From Hydractinia symbiolongicarpus (Eukaryota; Cnidaria; Hydrozoa; Anthoathecata; Hydractiniidae): a DNA stretch of 64,000 nt. Where the stretch lies: NCBI RefSeq assembly GCF_029227915.1, contig NC_079885.1, positions 10,033,001 through 10,097,000 on the forward strand. Direction: 5' to 3'. Below are positions 17,531-28,100 of the stretch, piece after piece (the stretch's first letter is position 1; each line of letters opens with the position of its first letter). Both the position numbers and the translations under genes were made by a program. The notes below the pieces were generated by a model, which saw only the letters and a list, made by a program, of their open reading frames with translations, did not search any database and had not been told where the DNA came from.

Positions 17531-18248
17531 TAAAGTAAAGCTAGCCGTACCTAACCTAATTTCGTTTTTATGGAACATTTGTAGATGTTTCTAATAAGGT
17601 AGGTCCCAGCCGTACCTTAATATTGTTCAGCCGTACCTTATTTTGGCTAGCCGTACCTAACCTAATTTCGTTTTTATTGAATGTTTTTAGCATTTGAAGA
17701 TGTTTCTTATATGATAGGACCTAGCCATACCTTAATATTGTCCAGTCGTACTTTATTTTAGCTAGCCATACTTAACTTAATTTCGTTTTTATTGTACACA
17801 TTTTAGCCTTTAAAGTTGTTTCTTATATGATAGGACCCAACCGTATAATAGCTAGCTAGCTATATGTTGTCTTATAATTTTCATATTTTTCCTCTCTTTT
17901 TCTAACCTATCCCCTTTAGAACTTTACTTGATTGAAGTTCACCGCTCGTGTACTAACCACCTTTTTATTGCCAGCCGTACTTAAATTGTCGATTTGGGAA
18001 TCACCTTCCTGCGCTCTCCTCCGTTTGGTTTCTATAAGAGCAAGATGTTTCGTTAACATTTTTCGTATTTTACGGGTTCATTGGCGATTGAGAAACAGAA
18101 ATTCAGTGACATAACAAATTTACCACTACGATTAGCTCAGTTTTTTTCTATTAAAATACATTACCTCACCTTAAAAAGAAAAGTGTAGTTACCTACGGCT
18201 AAGGTACGGCTTAGGTACGCCTGTTAGGTACGGCTAGCTTTACCTAAG
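17531..18248. mobile_element. Non-autonomous inverted-repeat element, about 718 bp
   Basis: The 21-bp ends at 17535-17555 and 18223-18243 are exact inverted repeats (GTAAAGCTAGCCGTACC core). A 13-base direct repeat CGAGGCGAGGGGC flanks it (17518-17530 and 18249-18261); an 8-11 bp duplication would suit Mutator-like elements, the extra bases being chance. Inside, AGCCGTACCTTA-type units recur many times in both orientations, plus three copies of CTAATTTCGTTTTTAT. No coding sequence. Confidence 0.7.
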
Positions 18249-18455
18249 CGAGGCGAGGGGCAAAATTTGGTAACAATGATGTAGCCACAATGTTACTTTT
18301 TACCACTTATTTTGTTGATACATGGTCACCCTACTTTAGAAAAAAAAGATTAGATTTAGATATGTAACAGTGGGAAGAGGCTAGTAGCCACAGTACAAAA
18401 GTTTTTAACCATAATTTGACTTTTTTTACCTTTGGTCTGCATTTTTTTCCCTGTC

Positions 18456-18514
18456 AAAATGTAATTAAGTAATATATTAATTTAACCTTTTAATATATTA
18501 CTTAATTACATTTT
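18456..18514. repeat. Long perfect hairpin, 25-bp arms
   Basis: Positions 18456-18480 and 18490-18514 are exact reverse complements around the 9-nt loop TTTAACCTT. The arms are almost pure AT with an internal TTAATTACATTTT motif. It lies in the AT-rich gap between two mobile elements; 18262-18455 and 18515-19050 show nothing else. Confidence 0.8.
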
Positions 18515-19049
18515 CATGTATATATTTCTATGTATAAACACGCAGCTACAGATCATTTTTTGTACTGATGATGGCGTAAGCCGAAAAGCTTTTACATTTT
18601 ATTTTTAATAATATATATATATTAAAAATTTTAAGTTTTAGTGAAAGATCAGGTTTGGCATTTTTTGAATGTTCACATCCTTGCCTATGTTTCTTCAATC
18701 ACATGCTTTCTTTGCTTACTACGGGCCCGCTCGTCATTGGATTTAGAAAAAAATCACAAATTAATTGATTTTGTTTTTTTCTTAACATAATTTAGTTAGT
18801 TTTTATTATTAAAAATAACAAAATAATAACAGTTGGTTTACTTAGTGTGAGGATGAAGTTAATTGCAACTGGAACAAAACCAGTTTTGCGATAACTCCTT
18901 TCAAAAACTTAGTGAGGCATATCTTAGCATTTTCTCTGGAACCATTCCAGATATTGTTGCATACCACCATATCCTTGTCTTCATTGTTATTATTTCTGTA
19001 GTATGGCATTCTACAGGAGCAAAAGTAATTTAACAGTTGTAGATTTCCT

Positions 19050-19910
19050 TCAGCAACACAACATTTTACCTTAGCTTTAGCTAAACTTTGTCACTTTGTG
19101 CCTTTTAATGTTCTTATTCTAGTTTACTATGCCATTTTTCATTCACACTTGCAATATTGTAATCAAATTTGGGGTAAACCAAACAGTCTTGATTTTAATT
19201 GTATTACTGTTTTGCAAAATTTTGCTATTCGACTCATGTCTTTTGAATCTCAAAGAGCATCATCCAGCCACCTGTATGGTAATACAATACCTGTATTTTA
19301 AGCTTCTCAAATTCTCTGATATTGTCCAATGTCACAATATTCTATTTTTACATGAACTATTTCATGAAAAATTGCCTGCTTCTATCCTTAATACATTTGC
19401 GGTTGACTTCACCCATGCTCAAGGCACTCGGGCAGAAAAGATTGGTTTGCTCAATCTCCCTACCTTTAGTACTGTTTCTTTTAGCAAAAACTCAAATAGA
19501 TTTAATGCCATTAATTCCTGGAATAAGCTAGAAAATTTTTTCCCTTGATTATTTTAATCTTAGAAGTGATCTGAAAAAGTACTTTGTTTCCTCTTACTAA
19601 TCCTTCCTGAATTGTTAGACTTGACCATTTGTCTCTCGCATGGTTGTTTATTATTTGACCCACTATTATGTGTGTGTTGTTTTGTGTGTCTCATGTCGTT
19701 TACTGTAATTGTCCAAGGGTGGCCATACCCTTTGCCTTAGCTTCATGGTATTAGGTATGGTCTCCCTTCAATAGCATTATATACTTAAATTTTGTTACCC
19801 TGACCAATTATTATATTTATTTTCTTTTTCTTTAAAATTTATTTTATTTTTATTTTAATTGTATATATATAACTGCTATTGATAAATAAAATATCTATCT
19901 ATCTATCTTA
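19050..19910 (+). mobile_element. L2/CR1-type LINE, 3-prime end remnant
   Basis: The remains of a reverse transcriptase C-terminal region: KLCHFVPFNVLILVYYAIFH (about 19074-19134), CNQIWGKP, then after a frameshift near 19295 KFSDIVQCHNILFLHELF and AVDFTHAQGTRAEKIGLL, ending in INSWNKLE (about 19509-19532). The tail reaches ATAAATAAAATATCTATCTATCTATCT (19883-19909), an (ATCT)n 3-prime end. It is the same family as the longer copy at 47171-49740. The 5-prime part is missing. Confidence 0.8.
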
Positions 19911-20508
19911 ACGGTTGGAAAAGGTTTCATTTTAAATTAAAAACTATTGTTTTCGGATTTAGGAAGATATGCATAACAGTTACTGACCTTGTTTCGGAAT
20001 GCTTTGTTTCGCTTTTGTTTATGAGAAATATTCCATTCAATACACCATGACAACAATCCATGTATTTTGGGCTCAAGATTACAAATCTGGTTCAGTTGAA
20101 TGTCAGCTGTTTACCTTTTCCGTTGTCCATGTCTTCAAATTGGATCTTGTGATTTACGATGTTTATTTTTTCGAAGATATAAATATAAAACAATATATAC
20201 CTAATACCTATACCTAAAATATACCTAATCAAGTAAAGGTTTTATTGTTCTCAGGAATATACTTAAAGTATAGACATTGTACTCGCTTGTGTCGAATAGC
20301 TTATCTTTTTTATAGATGGAATATTTGCAGTCGGTATTAATTTCGTGTTAAAGAATAATTTCCTCTGCTTTTGCAAGTGAGTTAGTTGTAAACGACAATG
20401 GTTGTTGGGAAGAGCAATCCTCATTAGACTTTTGATTTTCAGTGAAACCTGTTAAGCATAGTAGTATGTAGTAGAAATATTTGTGCCACACGTTTAGCAG
20501 AAAGTAAG

Positions 20509-20703
20509 TTACTTGCCTTTATCACGTTCCATTTCATGAATTAATTCATTCGCGATAGCTTTTTCAAATTCTTCATCACTTGATGAATCTAAAAAACAGA
20601 ACTTTTATAGGACCATTTTTTTCTAATGTAACACAAGAACAAGCAATTTTTTTACAGTTCTAAACTTACCTAACGAGATTGGATTATGATTAACCTGTGC
20701 CAT
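20509..20703 (-). CDS. Small two-exon gene, unknown protein
   Basis: Exon 1 is 20670-20703 (ATG directly after the acceptor TTTCTTTACCAG), with donor GTAAGT. Exon 2 starts at 20588 after TTTTTTAG. The joined frame reads MAQVNHNPISLD then SSSDEEFEKAIANELIHEM and ERDKGK, ending at TAA 20509-20511. At 20517 the sequence AAAG/GCAAGT is a textbook GC-AG donor, so the frame may instead splice on to exons I could not find. The acidic Ser/Asp-rich helical start is not diagnostic. It is divergent from CHCHD1, 1.36 kb away. Confidence 0.5.
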
Positions 20704-20705
20704 CT

Positions 20706-22064
20706 GGTAAAGAAAAACATTTTGTTGGTAAAAAACATTCAATCAGTTAAAATGGAAACCAGAACAAATACTAACAATAACAGATAATAACAAAAACTGT
20801 GATTTCATTAAGTTTTATTAATCTGCCATATATCTTTTTCTTGTCCGTTCCAATCTGTTTTCCTCCCCACGCGAAAATGAAGGCGAATCGAAGAAACGTT
20901 TTTAAATAAAATGAAATAAAATTAAGAAAAAACGAGTTATCAATTTTTTATAAATCTCAAATCTCACATTTTTCTACTAAGTAGAAAAAGCACTTGTGCA
21001 AAATTTTATGTTGATGTTTTGCTTCGTTTGGTACTTTTCAAGTTTTCTTTTTGTTTGGCATTTCTCCAGTGCAAGTGCGACATGATAAAAAAATATGACC
21101 TACCAATCGACTCTTGTAACTAATGTTTTCCATAAAGCACTGGTAGATCCATTACCTTAGTTATATATACCATATTTTGAAGCTTCAATTGATCAATCCC
21201 ATTATATTCTGACAAGTTGGATTAAAATATCTAAAAAACTGTTTTGTTTAAAAAATTTGTGGACTTTTAGGGCCCTTGAAATACTATTTGCATTAAAAAA
21301 GGTGATACCCAAAGCAAAATATTTTTTCATACTTATGGTAAGTACAAACACGTATATATACTGAATCTGGGATTTTTCTTCATCAGGGGCATTGTGTTAA
21401 AAAGTGTTGGGTGATTTTTTAGCCTCCGACGGAAACGTTTATTATAAAACATGGAAAAGACTGGAAAAAACGGGATCTGCTTTAAACTGCATCGCTTTTC
21501 TCACCTATTTTAATGAGAGTGATCTTAGATGTGTGTCCTGAATTGTCCCGACTGTGGACTTATTTTTCAGGCAAGCAATAAATAATAACAATTGGGCCAC
21601 ATGCCACAAAAAAACTAGGGCTAGTTAGAAAGTTTTTAACAAAGAACAAGGTCATAATGTTGGCAGAGCAGGAAGAAATCTGAATATTTGAAAAGCAATA
21701 TCAGGAGTTCCATTAGACTTCTAACAAAATTGGATGTTTCATTGAGAATTTCGTAAACTTAGACCCATGGCTGTTCTACAAAAAGTTGCCTACTGTAATG
21801 TGCTGACAGACATATATAAAACTCGATAAATGCCTTTTTTAAATGGCAATGTCAAAACCTCCTCGGAGTATCACCACCTACTACCACAAACACACACACT
21901 TCTCCCAAATCCCCAAGCGTTAATGATAGCATGTGATTGGTATATGAACTTTATGATATATGTTTTCTCTTTTAATTTTTCTTACAAATGTATTTGGTTT
22001 TTTTGTAATCTATTTTACAAATTAAAGGCAAATCATAAACAAATCCCAACAGGGCAATTCTGGC
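20706..22064. other. Intergenic region between divergent genes
   Basis: AT-rich, with no coding frame, repeat family or RNA gene recognised. Promoters of the small minus-strand gene and of CHCHD1 should lie here. Confidence 0.4.
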
Positions 22065-24429
22065 ATGGTAAATATAACGGAACACATACTTGCTAAAAGG
22101 CAATCAATAATATATGGCGTAAAAAGAGGAAAAATACCAACTGCTCTCCGTCCTAGAGTACTTCCACAAAGAAGAGAGGCTGGCAGTAAGTGCCTTTAAT
22201 AAATTGTATATAGATATTTTTGTATGTGTTTTGTTGACTGATAAACACCAGGGTGCTAGGGTAATTATGGTAATTAATTTAATGAAGATGCCATTTAAAA
22301 TTTTTGGGACAAAAATTAAAAATTTGATACAAACTTCTACTTCTCCCTGGCTTGGTTAAGAGAAAGGAAACTCTATTACCTAAGTAAGTAGGTATGTTTA
22401 AAATTTGTGGAATGTGAGTAAAAAAGACTTCATTGTGCTTTCCACATTGCGGGAGGCAGCACTTCATTGGATTGTTATTGATTAAGAATATTAATTTGGC
22501 ACTGGTTAAAACAGTTTCTATATATATACGTTTTTTCTTTTGTTTTAAAGTTGTTATTTTGTTAACAGAATTTTACAGGGCTGCTACTTCTCATTAAACA
22601 ATCTATACTCCTCAATTTTAAAAAATCTCAAAGCTCCTTAAATCTTTTTTAAAATATATAACAACTTTAATAAATTTCAGTTTTCTAAGGGTTTCGGACT
22701 GTTTTTATTTTCAAGATAAAAATCATAACGTTATTAAGCTGCATAAAAAAGCTGTTCTCCACTCATGACATCACCTTTATATTCTTAGCTTCATTGGAAA
22801 AATAGGAAAATAATTTCATTATTTTCAAAAAGTTTGAAAATAGTTAAAGATCATAAAAGTCTTCAAACAGAGTCAAACTTCCTCAAATTTGACTCTGAAG
22901 AATAGTGGTCACTCTTAGAATTTAGAAGATTTTTTATTCCTTTAAATTGTAATTGTGCTAAGCTTTTAATGTACTAAATTTTAATTCCTTACTAGAACCA
23001 ACCTGCTTGGACCAAATGTCAAAATTGTTTAATTGTTGGAATTCCACATCGTTTGATGACAAAGCATGTGATAATGAAATAAAATCATTTTTACTATGTG
23101 CAAACGAATCTGTAAGTTAAAGTGAAATGTTATAGTTTTTCTTTGTCTGGATGTGTTAAATCTTGTTTATAGTAAAGCAGTAATGCCCCACCCACATCTC
23201 CTGCAAATGTAAATAAATATGAATCAATAAATAAATGAAAAAAGGGTTGGTCTACAGCTGAGGGTCTTGATTGAACAGTGCTAGGTCCTTACAACATATT
23301 AACCGGACACTAAGAATCTAAACTTCTAAAACTTGGAAAGAATAACAAATGTATAAAACATAGATTTTGTTAACCTGTTTAGGGAAATAAAATTGAAAGC
23401 GAACTTTGAAAATGCTGAATTAAACCTGTAAACAATGTAAAAGTGAGAAGGAAAAAGTTTATTACACAAGTAAATAATAATAGTCCTAGAAGACAAATCA
23501 TAAGTTTGTATCCAGTCATACAATTCAGGGTTTCGAATTAGCAGGTCACTATTCGCAATTTTTGAATCAAAATGAATCATTTAAAATTATTTAAAGCAGT
23601 CAAAATTGTGAATCCCATTTTTTCATCAATCTTTTGTATGGCAAATTTCTATAGTAGCAACAAAATAACCATTAACAAGGGATCAATGGCAAGTGGCCTA
23701 CAGTCATCCCCAACTACAGCGGCAAGGAGGTTTTCTCTACAATAAGCACATTTTGTGAACCGACTGTTACAAAAGGCAAAAGCAGTAAAAAGATTTATTA
23801 GGTAAAAGTAGAATCGATAGTAACTACTTCACAGTTAAAAAATTCAAATGTTTAACCATTCAAACCAACCACATTGAAAATAACCTTTTTTAAATGTATA
23901 AGTGATAGCAACAAATATAATTTATTTTTTTTGTCCAGGGAAGCTTTTTGCATTCCCAATATATGCCGACAGTTAAAGTTGGTGTTCACGATAGCAGGTA
24001 AAAACCACAAACAGCAGACAGCAAATATGTCAGAATGCTTTTAATGTTTTTTTTTTAATTGAAGTAACAAAAAATTGTAAATTTGAGGCTAAGTTGTCAC
24101 CTTTTGTTGAATAAGAAATTGTTTTACTAAATTCAGTGTTAGGGTGGCCATTAAATTAAATTTGTATTTTTTTAAATTTGCTTTTAGATATATTTTAAGC
24201 ATAACTAAAATTCTGAAGTGTTCAGGAAATTTAATTTGTGTTACATATTTAATTTGCAAGTCACTTTCAAATTATTTTTTTGTAGCTTGAAAACTACCAC
24301 AAGTCTGGAAAAGGAAAGAAGACAGAGTGGAACACAGAGAAACTTAATGAACTTGTAGCAAAATATACAGTTGTAAATAAACGAGGGATGAGGGAGAAAC
24401 AAGTGTTCCTTAACCAAATTATTAAATAG
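22065..24429 (+). CDS. CHCHD1: CHCHD1-like mitoribosomal protein (mS37)
   Basis: Three exons: 22065-22185, 22996-23111 and 24286-24429, all with GT-AG introns and matching phases, giving 126 residues (human about 118). Exon 1 encodes a basic N-terminus typical of mitochondrial ribosomal proteins. Exon 2 encodes the CHCH domain with twin CX9C motifs: C at LDQMSKLFN/C, and CDNEIKSFLLC; the phrase MSKLFNCW matches the family block MSVMMACW. Exon 3 gives a basic tail (TEKLNELVAKY). The ATG sits in GGCATGG. The protein is expected to fold by MIA40 oxidation and join the small mitoribosomal subunit. No defects. Confidence 0.85.
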
Positions 24430-25109
24430 CGTCATATTGTAATTTATATACTATTTCATTTGCATGTAAATATAAATGTATCTTCTTTTGAATTTTTTTT
24501 TATTTTTGTTTTTTATTCACAACATATACTTTTTTGACGTTTTAAAGATTGGGAATATCGCTTTAATATCCTTAGGATAAAGCAGTGTTACTATTAAGGT
24601 ACAATATGGCGGTGAGTATGTTTTGTTCATATGAAATGTATGACTTAGGTATTTAGGAACTGCTAAGTTGCAATGTAATAGAACGTTAAGAAGTAACATG
24701 ACTCTTGTTGAAAGTAATAAACTTTATAATGTGCTTGCACTGAAGCAAAGCAAAGAAATATGCATTATTCAATTTTTTATATCAAATTATATCATAATTT
24801 CTTTTTTTTATTATCAATGCCAGAATTTTTTTCCAAACTAAATAGCACTGGACTGTATAGTTAATTGATCCAAATTACCTTTTTATATTTTTTAAAATAT
24901 CTTACAAATTTTTAATCTAGATTTACAAATTTTTAGCAACACGCATTAGGCTTTAAAAATATATGACTTAATTTTATGTGCCTTAAATATACAGTGCATT
25001 TAAGAGTGATAATGTATTTATATGTGAAGGCATCATCTATTGTTGGATATGTGATATATTGACTTAAACCTTTTTAGCCACAATAAACAATAAACAAAAC
25101 AAAATAAAC
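24430..25109. other. CHCHD1 3-prime and NTMT1 5-prime region
   Basis: AT-rich and without a coding frame. It contains a splice acceptor CCTTTTTAG ending at 25077, 32 bases before the NTMT1 start; the short leader CCACAATAAACAATAAAC follows it. Confidence 0.5.
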
Positions 25110-28100
25110 ATGTCTTCTTCTTCTAAGGAGGTAACGAAAAAAATGAAAAATCGAGACAAATGGTATGGCGATGCAGCAGAATTCTGGGAAGTATGATCTG
25201 TTAGCATATTTTTGTTTTAAAGTTATGTTACATGTCCTTGGTCCTATAAATTCACAAATGTGACTGTTATGTCCCAGTTGAGAATTTCCATAAAAGTTTT
25301 TCAGACAATGCTAAACAATGAAGAAAACATTTCGAAACTCTGTAGTCTCAGATGCCGGAAACAGCTCACCTAACTTAATTTCTCAGTAACACTGCTGCCA
25401 TTTTTAGGACTATGTGTTTGAACATACCCAATCTTCTTAGTTTTATTGTAAACATAATGCTTCGTTGTTGCATGCTTCGGCAGATAAAATATAAAAATGC
25501 GTATGCAAAAAATAAATTTTTGGCTGACTCTAACGCACCCAATAAAGGCTAGCTAATATTGTGATGTCACTCAATACTATGCTAACTTTCTGAATGTAAA
25601 CTTTATATTGAATTATTATCATTTTAGAATGTGGATCCTTCTGTCTCTGGAATGTTACAAGGATTTGAACGTATCTCAGATATCGATGTACTTGGATCAA
25701 AAGAGTTTCTTAAAGAACTTCAGGTATGTGGAGTTAATACGAAATGCATTGTGGTAAATTTTTATTGTGGTAAACATTGTGTTAATGGCCCAAAGCAAAT
25801 CATATTTTGCATTACGTTTTTTTATCTAAAGTTGCACGACTTTTCAAACACTAAATATGTTTATAAAAAAATTAAAAAAATTGTTTTTGGTTAGGTTATT
25901 GTAGTGAGCAAAAAGAAAATATATATTCCAAAACTTGTATTAACTTAATGCATCTAAATTTGCATGAATTTTTAAAAAATATGTTTACAAAAACAAAACA
26001 ATAATGGCCTCTCCTGGGTGTAAAGAGCTTAACAAGTGTGGAAAATTTTATTGGTCGGTTGGTACTTGTGCTATGCATTATTTGGTGATATCTTGTTGGT
26101 ACATTTTAGTAGAAAGGTATGTCGCAAGGAAGACATTCGTCTCGCCCTTATGGTATGTCCCAAGGAGGTAGTATCCTTGTCTAGTCTACTACATGTGCTA
26201 GGGAGATAGCATCGGGCCGATAGCAAAGTCGGTAGAGTGATCGCTCGGCAAGTGAGAGGTCGTTGGTTTAAGTCCCACACGATTTATTATCTTTGCAGCA
26301 CTTTGGAAGATAATGTGCACAAATATATGTCGTATATGCATTGTTAATTGTTATGTTGTGACTTATATGAAATAATTTTTATTTGAAAAAATGTGGTGAG
26401 AAATTAAAAAAAATATGTGTGATAATTCATTAGTCAAATTTTGTTTGGAAGTTAGTGTTTGAATTACCTGCTGTCTTTGAAATTGAAGGGGAATTTATAA
26501 ATTGTGGACGTTAATTCTCACCAAACTTTTTGCACTGTTAACAACGTGTGTAAATTTAATACAATAATAAAACCAAGCATTTTAAAGATAACAAAAATAC
26601 AGCTTATTGTAAATGTATTCTATTTTTAATTTGTATTTTTAAAACAATAGAATTGCGTATTTCGTATTTTTAAAAATACGAATTGCTTATTTAAAAATAC
26701 GCGTATTTTTTAATACGAATTTTGTATTTTTGAAAATTCGAAATTCGTATTTTTGAAAATACGAAATTCGTATTAAAAAATACTTATTTCTAAAAATACG
26801 CATTTCTAAAAATACGCTGTGATTTAAAATTCGAAAACATAAAAATAGTAAGGGAGTGTCTCCGAGATCTTTTCATTTTTGAATTGAAACGATTTTCATT
26901 ATAATTGTGGAAATAATCTGATTGAAAATTTTGCAAAAAAAAATCCACTATGTGCAAAATGTTTTAAAGAAGAAAGTTATTATTCTTTTTTTTTTTCGTA
27001 GCAGGAATGTTTTTAGCTATCTCAAGGATTAAAATAATGTTTGGTTAAATCTTTCAGGACTGATTTTTATAATTCGGCCAAAATTTGCAAAAATAAGATT
27101 GGACCATAGATTTTTCAGGACCTCTTTGCAAAATTAAAAAATCCTACAAAATAAGAAAAAAACAAAAACAAAAAGAATCACTGTATTTGTATTTTAGCTT
27201 ATCTTTTGCTTGGATAAGGCATCTATATTTTAAGGAAATTATTAAAAACTACCATTTTTACAAGAAATTTAGTTTTTCATTATAAGTATACATTTTTTCT
27301 TTCTTTCATTAGCAGGGTATAAATAAAAATGAGTATTTAAAACGAATAGTACATGAAACGTAGGTAAATAAAAACGATTTTGGTCATACAGGTATGACAG
27401 GTGTTTCCGCAGCTACCGATTTCCTAAACTTCTTCCATTTAACATAAGTTACCCATTGTTACAAAAAGACATTGTTTTATCTGATGTGGCTATCAACCAG
27501 ACCACCGGCCAGCACATGTTTATAAGAGTAAAGAAACACGCTTTAATAACAAACTTTCTTTTCTTAATTTTATGCCAGCATGCAAACATTCCAACCCACG
27601 CTCCCAGCACTCCTCCGCAGAAGATTAAGTAGGACAAAACGCATTCTCCAATCCTTGTTTTACGATGCATAAACGTATAGACGATATTTGTGTTGATTTG
27701 TTCTCCTTCTGATTCAAGATTGTACGCGTCGTAATCAGTAAAGAGTGGTATGGGTAATTGTTGTTGGTGTTGTTTTTTGGCTAAATGTTTGTCAACAGCG
27801 AATACAATGAGTGTTGCTATGTTTATAATGACTACGTACATGATCAATGCGAGTTTGATGTTCCCAAAAAATACACATCCTCCAAAGAAAGTGGAGGCTT
27901 GCAGATAGAGGGTAGTAAAAAAAACAATAGCAATCTGTGAACACAATGCCACACCACACATTGTGAGCCTGTAAAAGAAAAAGGTTTTTGTTACTTTCCC
28001 TAAAAGGTGATACAATGTGTTTTAGTCTATCTAATGATCTAGCCTGTTAAAAATCAAGTTAAGGCGTAAGTTTCAACTCTTTTTTACATATATAAAGAAG

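Noticed and set aside
26221-26280. Functional tRNA gene
   Set aside because: A and B boxes are present, but the acceptor stem and anticodon loop do not form a proper cloverleaf; it is better explained as a SINE or pseudogene.
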